Below are positions 8,162 to 16,630 of a stretch of DNA of 36,448 nt, one piece after another. The stretch comes from JAHZFN01 sp965149945 (GTDB lineage Bacteria; Bacillota; Dehalobacteriia; UBA4068; UBA4997), in NCBI GenBank assembly GCA_965149945.1, contig CBCTTQ010000022.1:1-36448 (forward strand), written 5' to 3'. Under the pieces are notes generated by a model, which ran no database searches, was not told the DNA's origin, and was given only the letters and a program-made list of their open reading frames with translations. Position 1 is the first letter of the stretch. Every line of letters begins with the position of its first letter. Position numbers and translations under genes: made by a program.

Positions 8162-9403
8162 GATCTGCCGTTTTTTTAATTGGTAATGCTCCGGTCGAAA
8201 ACCAATTGCTTTGCGGACAGAGAGCTGATAAGAGCTAAGCAGCGGTGACAGCGCCGCTTGCACTTGGGGACCAAAATCTTTTCCTTTTTGCAAGGTATGG
8301 AGGATGACTTCTGCTTCTTGTTTGAGACGGTTGATATTGAGCTGATAATTAAAAATACCGTCGATGGCGAAAAGCGCCTCGTCAAAATCGGTGATTCGAA
8401 ACGGACCGCCTGAAATGCGATGATAAACTTTATCCAGTCGTTTCAAAACAGTGCCGCAGGGACAAGGTTCGGTGAGGAAGCGTCCGTAATCTCCGGTACG
8501 ATAGCGAATGAGGGGCATTGCCTGACGAGTAAGGGTGGTGAATACTACTTCGCCCCAGTTTCCGTCGGGTAAATTTTCTCCTGTTTGGGGATCGATGATT
8601 TCAAAGTAAAGATCCGCGTCTCGCAAGTGATAACCTTTTACGGCTTGACAGCTGACACCGCCGCCTAATCCCATTTCCGTCATGCCGTAATGTTCGTAGA
8701 CTGTGGCATGAAATCGCTTTGCCAGTTGTCTCATCAAGCTGTCCGCCACATAATCCGTAGACAGTAAAATGGAACGCAGGTTGAAATCGATGTGTTGTTG
8801 TTCCGCTAAATAAGCCAGCGCCAGCATTTGTTCCGGATTGGCGACGATTACTTGAATTTGATGCTCTTTCATATAAGTTAATGTTTCCTCGAAATGCTGC
8901 GGAATACCGTAACGATGAGCAACAGCCCCAAAGCGTTCCAGTCCTCTCGCCAGCAAGTCTCCTACGCAGCCGGGAGTACGCGCGGGTAACAGAATCATGA
9001 CAGGATCCTGTTTCTTTGTTAAAACGCGCATCCCGTGATCAAAAAAATCGATGGTCAATTCTTGATCTGCTTCGGTGAAATAAATACGTTTTGGTTTGGC
9101 CGTTGTACCGGAAGTCTGCAGGGTGACGATGCGGTAAATAGCTTCCTGTGGAACGCAGACCATCCTTGCCCCCTGCGTTTGGATGTCTTCTGCCCGCGTA
9201 AAAGGGAGTCGCGAAATTTGCTGCCAATCAAGGATGGAGGGCAGTTGGTTTGGATATAGTTGCTGATAAAAGGAGGAATGCTCCTTCGCGTAACGGATGG
9301 TTTTGTTGATTTTTTGCAATTGATAGGCGCGTAACGCGTCTGCCGTCAATGGTATCGTACCGATTTTTTCTCCGATCCATTGTTCCAAAGTTGTCATTTC
9401 CAT
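8147..9403 (-). CDS. AMP-dependent CoA-ligase-like protein (phenylacetate-CoA ligase family, DVU_1553-like)
   Basis: This is an adenylate-forming enzyme of the ANL superfamily, closest in style to phenylacetate-CoA ligases. Counting from ATG 9403 it has 418 residues, with the phosphate loop TSGTTAKPKR (97-106), the adenine motif YEHYGMTE (236-243) and YRTGDYGRF (301-309). A CPCG cluster (Cys314, Cys316) sits where this branch often carries a metal-binding knuckle. ATG 9403 is preferred because GAGG lies 6 bases before it; ATG 9415 is in frame but has no ribosome site. The gene starts 14 bases after the radical SAM stop, so the two are co-transcribed. Relatives are, as I recall, recurrent neighbours of molybdenum aldehyde oxidoreductases. 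It could activate an acid made by Mop or load a cofactor precursor; the substrate is unknown. Confidence 0.85.
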   Translation of the reverse strand: MEMTTLEQWIGEKIGTIPLTADALRAYQLQKINKTIRYAKEHSSFYQQLYPNQLPSILDWQQISRLPFTRAEDIQTQGARMVCVPQEAIYRIVTLQTSGTTAKPKRIYFTEADQELTIDFFDHGMRVLTKKQDPVMILLPARTPGCVGDLLARGLERFGAVAHRYGIPQHFEETLTYMKEHQIQVIVANPEQMLALAYLAEQQHIDFNLRSILLSTDYVADSLMRQLAKRFHATVYEHYGMTEMGLGGGVSCQAVKGYHLRDADLYFEIIDPQTGENLPDGNWGEVVFTTLTRQAMPLIRYRTGDYGRFLTEPCPCGTVLKRLDKVYHRISGGPFRITDFDEALFAIDGIFNYQLNINRLKQEAEVILHTLQKGKDFGPQVQAALSPLLSSYQLSVRKAIGFRPEHYQLKKRQINYLS

Positions 9404-9417
9404 TGTCAGCCTCATTT

Positions 9418-10791
9418 TCAGCGGTTGCCGCCGTATAAGAATTTGCCGTTTTGATCAGTCATATTGTAAATACAGAAGGGAATCAGCTTGGCTTCCGGTG
9501 TCGCTACATAAAGACGGCATTTTTGAGTGCGCAGAACATCAAAATTCCAAACATCCTGGAACGCTTCACAGGTAATGGTAAACCCGCGAGTGTCAAGATT
9601 TTTGATGAACAAATCCCAACTGTCAAAATCACTGTTTTCTAAAAATTTCTTTTTACTGGCAGAAAACCGCTTGGCGATAAAATTACGAGCATGGGTAATG
9701 GCATCCTCCTGACTGCAGCAGCAACAACTGTTGCGGGTGGAGGTGATGGGTACTATTTCCCCTTCGGGCATGACGACGAAGTTGCCGTGGAAGGAACAGA
9801 AACAGTCGCCGGAAACCAGCGGCAAAAAGTTTTCCGCGCGGAAGCGTCCTGCCGTTTGTTTTTCAATGGCACGAATCACCTGGGGAATGGTGAAACGCAT
9901 TTGGTCGGTAGGCGGCTGTGGAAAACGGCCGAAATAACTGACCGGTTGCAAGCTGACCCCTCGGACTTTGGGTATTCGATCCAGTCCGAATTGGATGATG
10001 TCGCCTAAATTGTGGTCGTTGACACCGGGTACGATGGTTACCACCAGTACCACGCCGATGCCGGCGGCGGCGCAGTTTTCAATGGCGCGTGTTTTGATAT
10101 CCAGTAATTTTTCGTCGCGCAGCGCTTCGTTAATTCGGTCGTCGGTTCCGTCAAACTGCAAATAGGCACAGTCCAAACCCGCGTCTGCCAGTTGTTGAGC
10201 ATAGGCGGGATCTTCGCCCAGTCTTTTGCCGTTGGTGTTGATTTGAATATATTGAAATCCTTTGGCTTTCCCCATGGCGATAATTTCCGGTAATTCTCGA
10301 CGTACGGTAGGTTCTCCGCCGGAAAGATGAATGTTGTAAGGATTTTTACGATTTTTGGCAATTAAGGAGTCGTAGATTCTTTCGATCGCCGTCAGGGAAA
10401 TATCCGGATGTTTGGGTATTTCTCCGCTGGAAGCAAAACAGAAGGCACAGTGCTGATTGCAGCGTTCTGTCAAATTAATGAGCACACAGCAAATTTCCTG
10501 CTTGTGTTCGTCGCAGATGCCGCAGTCATAGGGGCATCCCAAATCACTTTTGGTGTCGGTGAAACGGGGAGGATCGTTTTGCTCTTTTTGGCGCCAGTTT
10601 CGAAAGTTCGGTTCCCCTTGCCAGATCAAGGTGCGGAAACTGCCGTGTTTGCGGCAGGTTTTTTCCAGGTACACGCGGCTGCCCTGCGCTACTTTTTGGG
10701 CAGGAACTCGTTCCAGACAGACCGGGCAAAGACTGACTGTTTCTTCTAATCGTTCTTTGGGCGCTGTTTTCGCTACGATCTTTTTGTGCAT
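9418..10791 (-). CDS. Cysteine-rich radical SAM protein (TrsS/Tes-like)
   Basis: Counting from ATG 10791 (AAGGA ribosome site 6-7 bases before; the TTG at 10809 is a weaker option) the protein has 457 residues. An N-terminal zinc-ribbon-like part has CPVC (Cys22, Cys25) and Cys46 in KTCRKHG. Next comes CPYDCGIC (Cys86, Cys90, Cys93) with a following CC pair (101-102). The radical SAM motif CNQHCAFC (Cys111, Cys115, Cys118) binds the 4Fe-4S cluster that cleaves S-adenosylmethionine, and HLSGGEPT (about 155-162) is the SAM amino-group motif. The C-terminal half has more cysteines, including a CCCC run, that could hold another cluster. The CPYDCG-then-CxxxCxxC layout resembles the tetraether-synthase-like family and the proteins called TrsS, which I recall near Mop-type oxidoreductases. 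The reaction here is unknown. All key sites are Cys, with no in-frame TGA. Confidence 0.85.
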   Translation of the reverse strand: MHKKIVAKTAPKERLEETVSLCPVCLERVPAQKVAQGSRVYLEKTCRKHGSFRTLIWQGEPNFRNWRQKEQNDPPRFTDTKSDLGCPYDCGICDEHKQEICCVLINLTERCNQHCAFCFASSGEIPKHPDISLTAIERIYDSLIAKNRKNPYNIHLSGGEPTVRRELPEIIAMGKAKGFQYIQINTNGKRLGEDPAYAQQLADAGLDCAYLQFDGTDDRINEALRDEKLLDIKTRAIENCAAAGIGVVLVVTIVPGVNDHNLGDIIQFGLDRIPKVRGVSLQPVSYFGRFPQPPTDQMRFTIPQVIRAIEKQTAGRFRAENFLPLVSGDCFCSFHGNFVVMPEGEIVPITSTRNSCCCCSQEDAITHARNFIAKRFSASKKKFLENSDFDSWDLFIKNLDTRGFTITCEAFQDVWNFDVLRTQKCRLYVATPEAKLIPFCIYNMTDQNGKFLYGGNR

Positions 10792-10809
10792 ATGAGATCC
10801 TTCTTTCAA

Positions 10810-11034
10810 CTATTTTTCTTCCAGATATTCTTCTACTTCCTGCACTTTGGTGTCGACTAGTTTTTCGGAAAGATAGTATTCCCCGCATTTGGGGCAGCGC
10901 AAAATTCTGGTAGGGAAGGTACTTTTTAAATAGGTCATGGTCACTTTGGCCAAGACCAATTCTTCGTCACATTGAACGCAGCGGATGTGTTCATCATTGA
11001 CAATGACGACATCTTTATATTTCTTTTGGCGCAT
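10810..11034 (-). CDS. Small zinc-ribbon / rubredoxin-like redox protein (DVU_1557-like)
   Basis: A 74-residue acidic protein with two CxxC knuckles: CVQC (Cys19, Cys22) and CPKC (Cys47, Cys50). Together they would bind one metal in a zinc ribbon or rubredoxin-like fold. An AGGAGG-type ribosome site precedes ATG 11034. It sits 15 bases after the large iron-sulfur protein and 18 bases before the radical SAM start, in the middle of the operon. I recall similar small proteins annotated as redox proteins in Mop neighbourhoods. It could pass electrons to the radical SAM enzyme or be a scaffold. No function is established. Confidence 0.78.
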   Translation of the reverse strand: MRQKKYKDVVIVNDEHIRCVQCDEELVLAKVTMTYLKSTFPTRILRCPKCGEYYLSEKLVDTKVQEVEEYLEEK

Positions 11035-11049
11035 GGCAATCCTCCTTTG

Positions 11050-13326
11050 TTAATCCTCATTGACTCGCATCCGATGGCAATAGGCGTTATAGACCTGATA
11101 ATAACCATTTTCTACGGTATATTCCACCCAATAGGTAACCAGTGTTTTGCGGTCGTGGGCGATGAAATGGCCGTCGGCGGGCCGTACTAGTTTTTTGCCG
11201 GTTTCTTCCGCCTGACGAATGGTATCGCTGACATTACGCGCTGTAATCAGGCGAGTTTCCATGCGGTCCAATACGCCGTCGCTGAATTTCAATTCCAAAT
11301 CTGCCGGAGGGGTAAATTTTTCTTGCCAAATGTTTTGTAGCAGTTGTTGTTTCAGCTTAGTACGATTGACTATTTTTTCACTGAGATTGGCGCCGCGAGT
11401 CTCGGCTGTTTCGAGGGAATCTTTGCCGAAAATGATGTCCAAAATGTGCCAGGTGGGTTTTCCTGCTCGTACCAGGTAATCTCGGCAGACACTGCAATAG
11501 GCTATATAGGGCAGCGGACTTTCTTGTATCCGTTCCTGAATGGTCTCCAAGGCCACTTCTTTGTTGCCGTAGAAAACCAAACCTCCGTAACCGCAGCATT
11601 TGGTTTTTTCGCGGGAATATTCCAGCGGAACTTCCTGATAGCCGCGTTCTGTCAAAATTTTTCGTACATTGTCCAAAATTTCATTTTGATAGCGGGCTGT
11701 ACAGGAATCATGGACGGCGACTTTCGTGATTCCTTCATGGGCAGGCGCTGCAGGAAGCCCTTTTTCCGCCAAAATCCGCCAAAGAGATTGGATTTTCATA
11801 TCGGGAAAATAATCCTGAAATTGTTTGTAACAAGTAGAACAGGCAACTACCATAATCGGTTTTCCCATTTCTTCCCAGACACGGCGCAATTGTGCCATGG
11901 TTTTTTCCGAAACGTCTAAACGTCCTGACCAGTGGGCGGGCGCTCCGCAGCAACCTAAAAACAATCCGACTCCGTCGGAAAGAATTTCTGTCAAATGCCG
12001 ATACATCGGTTCTACATATTGGGGCATAGTAGCGGCAAGCTGACAGCCGGGGAAGAAAAGGTAGCGGCTGGCGGTATGACCGGGTTGATGTTTGGCCATG
12101 CTGAATTCGTCACTGTTGGAAAAGAGCATGTCCCGCACGGGAAAATCAAAATGTCCCGGCGGCAACTCGTTTTTAGCTGTCAGTACTTGGCGGGAGGTGA
12201 GACATACATCCGCCATGGGAATGGCATTGGGACAAATTTCCGCGCAAAGTCCGCAAAGAGAGCAGGAAATGACCAAGTCGCGTCCGGAACGCAAACCGCT
12301 GCCCACCAAGTTGACAGTATTATAGATGTGTCGAATATATTTCTTAGGATATTTTTTGAATTTTTGCAGGAATTTGCACTGCTTTACACATTCCATGCAA
12401 CGGCAATCGATACAGCGTTCGGCTGCATCCAGCATTTCTTGCTCGGTAAAGATTCTTTGGGTCGGTTCCTGACGAGGAATGGGTGGAAAATCTTTGGTGA
12501 CAGTGTGAAGTTGTGTTTCGTAGGGTTTTTCTTGTTTTCTGCCTGCGGTGAGAGAGACCTCTTTAACAAAACGGTCTAATGAGATGCCTGCGCTTCGTCC
12601 TTCGGAGGCGGCCAATGTTGTGGAAATTTCTTCTCCTTGGTGCAAAGCTTGCCCTCCGATAAAAATCTTCTCATTTTCCAGACTTTGGTGTGTTTCCGAG
12701 TCGATTTTCGCTGATACGGGCATATTTCGTTTGCCGCAGATGTAAATCCCTGCGAATTCTGTCAGTAATTGTTCATAACTAATGTCTTTTCCTACTTCTG
12801 TCTGTAGTTTGATGTCAATATTTGCTCCGATAATGGGCGCCAAATCTAAATCAATATCCTCTTGGGTGACGTCGGGATAGTCCAGCAAATTTTGACAGAG
12901 CTGGTTATTTTTTTCAAAAACAGTGATTTGAAATCCTTTTTCACAAAGAAACCATGCCGCCAACATTCCGCTGATGTCACCGCCTACGATAGCGATTTTT
13001 TGTTTCATTTCGATGTAAGGATCGATTGTCACCGAAGAAAAACGATTTTGAGCGACCAGATAATTTTCCAAATGATGGATTGCCACGCTGCTGTCAATTT
13101 CTATACGTTTGCATACTTGTTCACAAGGCGCGGAGCAGGTTTTGGCAATGAGACGGGGAAAGAAACTTTGGGTTTGCCAAAGGCGCGCGGCCGTGGACAA
13201 GTCTTTTTTTCGCAGCGCGCGGATAATCCCTCGCATATCTACATGAAGCGGGCAGGCGGCGCCACACGCCGGGCGGTGTTCTTCCACGCATTGATTTTCT
13301 GTTTTTAAAATATCATTTACATCCAT
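11050..13326 (-). CDS. Pyridine-nucleotide oxidoreductase-like / dicluster / HdrB-like fusion protein
   Basis: This 758-residue protein (from ATG 13326, preceded by GGGGA; a GTG at 13341 is less likely) has several parts. (1) A GltD-type N-terminus with Cys13, 21, 25, 64, 68 and 72, expected to bind iron-sulfur. (2) A Rossmann segment at about 110-260 whose first loop reads VGGDISG, with Asp replacing the second canonical glycine. (3) A ferredoxin-like region with Cys305/308/310/313/317 and CSLCGLCAEIC (355-365), suggesting two clusters. (4) Two CCG domains as in heterodisulfide reductase HdrB and lactate-utilisation proteins: Cys428, CC459-460, Cys496, Cys499 and Cys542, CC577-578, Cys611, Cys614. 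(5) A C-terminal domain with VTYWVEY (730-736) and a conserved-looking AYCHRM end. It probably carries electrons between Mop or its partners and a soluble carrier. First gene of the operon, directly behind a promoter and dyad. Confidence 0.85.
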   Translation of the reverse strand: MDVNDILKTENQCVEEHRPACGAACPLHVDMRGIIRALRKKDLSTAARLWQTQSFFPRLIAKTCSAPCEQVCKRIEIDSSVAIHHLENYLVAQNRFSSVTIDPYIEMKQKIAIVGGDISGMLAAWFLCEKGFQITVFEKNNQLCQNLLDYPDVTQEDIDLDLAPIIGANIDIKLQTEVGKDISYEQLLTEFAGIYICGKRNMPVSAKIDSETHQSLENEKIFIGGQALHQGEEISTTLAASEGRSAGISLDRFVKEVSLTAGRKQEKPYETQLHTVTKDFPPIPRQEPTQRIFTEQEMLDAAERCIDCRCMECVKQCKFLQKFKKYPKKYIRHIYNTVNLVGSGLRSGRDLVISCSLCGLCAEICPNAIPMADVCLTSRQVLTAKNELPPGHFDFPVRDMLFSNSDEFSMAKHQPGHTASRYLFFPGCQLAATMPQYVEPMYRHLTEILSDGVGLFLGCCGAPAHWSGRLDVSEKTMAQLRRVWEEMGKPIMVVACSTCYKQFQDYFPDMKIQSLWRILAEKGLPAAPAHEGITKVAVHDSCTARYQNEILDNVRKILTERGYQEVPLEYSREKTKCCGYGGLVFYGNKEVALETIQERIQESPLPYIAYCSVCRDYLVRAGKPTWHILDIIFGKDSLETAETRGANLSEKIVNRTKLKQQLLQNIWQEKFTPPADLELKFSDGVLDRMETRLITARNVSDTIRQAEETGKKLVRPADGHFIAHDRKTLVTYWVEYTVENGYYQVYNAYCHRMRVNED

Positions 13327-13377
13327 AGATTGTATCCCCACATTATTGTTAATAACCGATGTTCTTTATTACTTATT

Positions 13378-13406
13378 ATTATATCATTATTTTGAGTTCT
13401 TGTCAT
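13378..13406 (-). promoter_or_regulatory. Promoter of the radical SAM / dicluster operon
   Basis: On the - strand ATGACA (13406-13401), a 17-base spacer and a perfect TATAAT (13383-13378) predict a start near 13370, about 45 bases before ATG 13326. This makes the operon separable from the upstream mop transcript, which appears to end at the hairpin 13481-13524. Confidence 0.8.
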
Positions 13407-13408
13407 TT

Positions 13409-13437
13409 TTCACTCATAAAATATTCTAATGAGTGAA
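13409..13437. promoter_or_regulatory. Operator-like perfect dyad upstream of the operon promoter
   Basis: TTCACTCAT (13409-13417) and ATGAGTGAA (13429-13437) form a perfect 9-bp inverted repeat with centres about two helical turns apart. It lies 2 bases upstream of the -35 hexamer. Position and symmetry suit a dimeric transcription factor; activation is more natural than repression at this site. The regulator is not identifiable in the window. Confidence 0.55.
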
Positions 13438-13480
13438 TGAGTTTTCTTTGATGGTTTGGAGTGCTTTTAGAGAGGTGTAT

Positions 13481-13524
13481 AAACAACGAATCATATCCCC
13501 GAATGGGGATATGATTTGTTGTTT
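13481..13524 (-). terminator. Hairpin terminator after mop
   Basis: A 20-bp stem (13481-13500 with 13505-13524; 19 Watson-Crick pairs and one T/C position that can pair G-U on one strand) closes a GAAT loop 27 bases past the mop stop. The 3' arm on the - strand ends in TTGTTT but lacks a long U-tract, so it may also act as an mRNA end stabiliser. Confidence 0.65.
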
Positions 13525-13551
13525 GATTTATTTTTATCTGTTTTTAGTTGT

Positions 13552-16305
13552 TTATTTCGGCATTGCCGCCAAAACTCTTTCAGGATAAGCCGGCAGTTCG
13601 CGTACACGCGCGCCGCAAGCGTTAAAGATAGCGTTGATGATGGAGCAGTGCGGACCCGCGGTGGTTACTTCGCCCACGCCGGAGCAGCCATAGGAGCTGT
13701 TCGGTCTCGGGGTTTCCGTGAAGCATACCTGCAAATCATCGGGAATCATATCGATGGTGGGGAATCCGCATTTCGCCAGTGTGGTCTGTTTCTTGAAGTC
13801 TTCAAAGTCTTCGGAAAGAGCCATACCGATGCCCTGCGCCATGCCGCCGTAGATTTGACCTTCTACAACGGTTCTGTTGCAGATTTTACCGACATCGTAA
13901 GCGCCAACCATCTTGGTAACTTGGGTTTTGCCGGTTTTCGTATCAACGATTACTTCGCTCAGGTAAGCGCCGTACATATAGGCCGGATACGGAGTGAACT
14001 GGAAGGTTTCCATATCGGCGGGGGTACAGCAGTCACCGGTGGACCATTCGCCAACCTGGTGTACTTCAATACCTTCAGCGATCATTTCGTCATAAGTTCT
14101 GAAAGTGCCGTCTTCTTTTCTCATGGCTTTCAGCAGGTTGGAGCAAGCTTCAAAGATGGCGTTACCAACCATTACCTGAGAACGAGAGCCGGCGGCGTTA
14201 CCGGAGTTTTCGCATTTCGCGGTGTCGTTGGAGATCAACACAATATCTTCCGGACGCAGGTTCAATTCTTTCAGACCTTCCTGAACGGTTGCCAAAGCGC
14301 CCATGTCAGAACCCTGACCATGGTCTTCCCAAGTATTAAAGAGGGCGACTCTGCCGTCGGGCAGCAATTCAACCGCGGCTTGGGAAGTGTCGAAGCCGTC
14401 GTCACCGCAGCAGTAAATGCTGAGGGAGAGACCGACACCAAATTTCTTACCATCGGAGGTATCGAATTCGGCTTTTTTCTTCAACGCTTCATCATAATGA
14501 GGTTTCAGGAGATCCATCAATCCTTGGAGCACCAGTACGTCGGGTTTATTACCGGTGGTGGTGGTGGAGTTTTCATTATAAAGGTTTTTGTAACGGAATT
14601 CAAAGGCGTCAATGCCCAATTTTGCGGCCATTTCATCGACGATGGATTCACCGACGAAGTGACCCTGCGGGGCGCCGAACGCTCTCATCGCAGCACCATA
14701 GGCATGGTTGGTAAAGGTAATGGCGCCATGGCCATGGAAGCTGGGAATATCATAACCGCAGGTACAGAACTGAATCGGTTTTGTCAGCAACAAGTCACCG
14801 AATTCAGAGTAAGCACCGTGGTCCATCAACATGTCATGTTTTACAGCCAGCATTTTGCCGTCTTTGGTAGCACCCATTTTGATATGACCGAAAACAGGGG
14901 AACGTTTACCGGTGTAAACAATTTGCTGTTCCATGGTGAAATCAAGGAACACGGGTTTGCCGGTAGCCATTACGGCAACAGCCAAAATCGCTTCGATGGT
15001 GGGGCTCAGTTTATAACCGAAGGTGGCACCGACATTGTTCTGGATAATGCGGAGCTGATCTTCTTCCAAACCAACGCCTTCCATGATCATCCATCTGTGC
15101 ATATATACACCGACAGATTTGGAGTGGATGGTAACACGGCCTTCTTCATCATAATAAGCATAGGCAACGTCCGGTTCCAAAACCAGATGGGGCTGTCTCT
15201 GGGTGTAGTAGTCGGCTTCAATGGTCACAACATCGTCACGAGCAAAGGTTTCTTCCGGATCGGGTCCTTTGATGATGTTTTGTTCGTAGAAGATGTTGGG
15301 GGTGCCGGGGTGAATTTCGATAGCGTCATCGGCTACTGCTTCACGGGCAGTCATATAAGCCGGCAGTTCTTCAATGTTCACAACAACTTTGTCAGCGGCG
15401 GCTCTGGCATGTTCTACAGTATCCGCGCAGACAATGGCAATAGCGTCGCCCAACTGGAAGATTTTTTCATCGCAGAGGATGGGGCGGTCTTTGGCATCGC
15501 CATAGTGATTGTCGGGGTAGAAAGCCAAACCGTCGATGCGGTTGGTGCCTTTTACGTCTTTGTGGGTCAATACCGCTTCCACGCCGGGCATTTTTTCCGC
15601 TTCGGAAGTATCGATGGACAAAATGTTGGCATGGTTTACTTTTGACTGAACCAGAGCGATTTGCAGTACACCCGGCGGCATTTTAATGCCGGTATCGGCA
15701 CCGTAATCGAATGTACCGGTTACTTTGGCAACAGCGGACGGACGCGGGAAGTCAGTACCGAAAATTCTGCCGTCTTCGGGCATATGGAATTTCAGTTCTT
15801 CGATGTCCATTTCGCCGCGCATTACTTTGGCGGCGTCCATTACTGCGTCAACGATGGGTTTATAACCGGTGCAGCGGCAAGCATTACGGTTTTTCTTGAA
15901 CCAATCGCGGACTTCCTGACGGGTGGGGTTCACATTCTGCTGCAACAGAGCATAAGCAGAAACGATGAAACCGGGGATACAGAATCCGCATTGAGCGGAG
16001 CCGTGTTTTACAAAAGCCTGTTGAATGGGATGCAGATGTTCCGGTGTGCCGATACCTTCCACAGTGGTGATTTCAGCGTTGTCAGCAACTTTGCTGATTT
16101 TGGTCATACAAGACCGAACAACTTGACCGTCCAAAATTACATTACAGATACCACACTGATTCAGACGACAGCCAACTTTAGTACCGGTCAGACCGAGCTG
16201 TTTTCTGATCACATCAACGAGCATTTCTTCTCCGGTCACCAGGACGTGAAGCTTCGCTCCATTGACTACAAGGTCTTTCTTGTAGAGTTTTTTCATTTCT
16301 ACCAT
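13552..16305 (-). CDS. mop: Molybdopterin-dependent aldehyde oxidoreductase (Mop)
   Basis: This 917-residue single-chain enzyme of the xanthine oxidase family oxidises aldehydes to acids, and is collinear with the well-studied Desulfovibrio gigas Mop along its whole length. The plant-type 2Fe-2S domain uses Cys46, Cys51, Cys54, Cys66; the second 2Fe-2S domain uses Cys106, Cys109, Cys143, Cys145 (CRCTG). The molybdopterin half follows from about residue 180, with conserved YTGKRSP, GAPQ, WEDHGQG and the GVGE motif whose Glu879 should be the catalytic base. No FAD domain is present, as in Mop, so electrons must leave through a partner such as the neighbouring iron-sulfur protein. GAGGAGG precedes ATG 16305. 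The gene has a separate promoter and terminator from the downstream operon. No selenocysteine codon is present. Confidence 0.95.
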   Translation of the reverse strand: MVEMKKLYKKDLVVNGAKLHVLVTGEEMLVDVIRKQLGLTGTKVGCRLNQCGICNVILDGQVVRSCMTKISKVADNAEITTVEGIGTPEHLHPIQQAFVKHGSAQCGFCIPGFIVSAYALLQQNVNPTRQEVRDWFKKNRNACRCTGYKPIVDAVMDAAKVMRGEMDIEELKFHMPEDGRIFGTDFPRPSAVAKVTGTFDYGADTGIKMPPGVLQIALVQSKVNHANILSIDTSEAEKMPGVEAVLTHKDVKGTNRIDGLAFYPDNHYGDAKDRPILCDEKIFQLGDAIAIVCADTVEHARAAADKVVVNIEELPAYMTAREAVADDAIEIHPGTPNIFYEQNIIKGPDPEETFARDDVVTIEADYYTQRQPHLVLEPDVAYAYYDEEGRVTIHSKSVGVYMHRWMIMEGVGLEEDQLRIIQNNVGATFGYKLSPTIEAILAVAVMATGKPVFLDFTMEQQIVYTGKRSPVFGHIKMGATKDGKMLAVKHDMLMDHGAYSEFGDLLLTKPIQFCTCGYDIPSFHGHGAITFTNHAYGAAMRAFGAPQGHFVGESIVDEMAAKLGIDAFEFRYKNLYNENSTTTTGNKPDVLVLQGLMDLLKPHYDEALKKKAEFDTSDGKKFGVGLSLSIYCCGDDGFDTSQAAVELLPDGRVALFNTWEDHGQGSDMGALATVQEGLKELNLRPEDIVLISNDTAKCENSGNAAGSRSQVMVGNAIFEACSNLLKAMRKEDGTFRTYDEMIAEGIEVHQVGEWSTGDCCTPADMETFQFTPYPAYMYGAYLSEVIVDTKTGKTQVTKMVGAYDVGKICNRTVVEGQIYGGMAQGIGMALSEDFEDFKKQTTLAKCGFPTIDMIPDDLQVCFTETPRPNSSYGCSGVGEVTTAGPHCSIINAIFNACGARVRELPAYPERVLAAMPK

Positions 16306-16630
16306 TCATTCATCCTCCTCTAATTTTCTCAATCGTTTTCAAATTATGCCAGCTTTGAAAATTCTTGAAAAGCCATATGATTGCCAGCCACGGAATCATA
16401 TTTTTATCAACTATCACCGTGACTCCGGTGTAAGTTATACAAACTTTGTCCGTCAGTCGATGCCGGGGCACCCATGAGCGGAAAATAAATCAACAGCCTA
16501 ATAAAGTCGGCTTATAATAAAGGAAATAAAAATAAAGTAAATTTATGATACAGGGAAAAAAGAAACCTGATGACAGGTGAGAGGAACGACACAAAAAGTT
16601 GTCAGAATATTCTAGTATCATATTATCTTA
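16306..16630 (-). other. Long, structured untranslated leader of mop
   Basis: If the promoter at 16631-16660 is used, mop has a 5' leader of roughly 315 bases with no ORF. On the - strand it holds several inverted repeats. One is a perfect 8-bp repeat at 16375-16401 (AATCATAT arms with an 11-base GC-rich loop). Another is an imperfect 11-bp repeat at 16409-16436 (AACT..CACCG / CGGTG..AGTT). A small stem followed by TTCTTTTTT lies near 16555-16578. The string GCTGGC occurs twice, about 35 bases apart. This could be a regulatory RNA, but I could not match it to the molybdenum-cofactor, SAM, cobalamin or other riboswitch consensus from memory. A closer promoter (TTTACT, 16 bases, TATTAT near 16520-16545) is possible and would shorten the leader to about 210 bases. 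Confidence 0.45.

Noticed and set aside
13516..15645. A 709-codon open frame on the + strand opposite mop
   Set aside because: It is the mirror of the strongly conserved mop coding sequence; it has no ribosome site or recognisable domain, and its composition follows from mop codon usage.
9418..16305. Selenocysteine in the Mop cluster
   Set aside because: YedF and the radical SAM family prompted a check, but every candidate site is a Cys codon and no in-frame TGA interrupts these genes.
16306..16630. Molybdenum-cofactor riboswitch upstream of mop
   Set aside because: The location is suggestive, but I could not match the conserved Moco motif strings; only a generic structured leader is supported.
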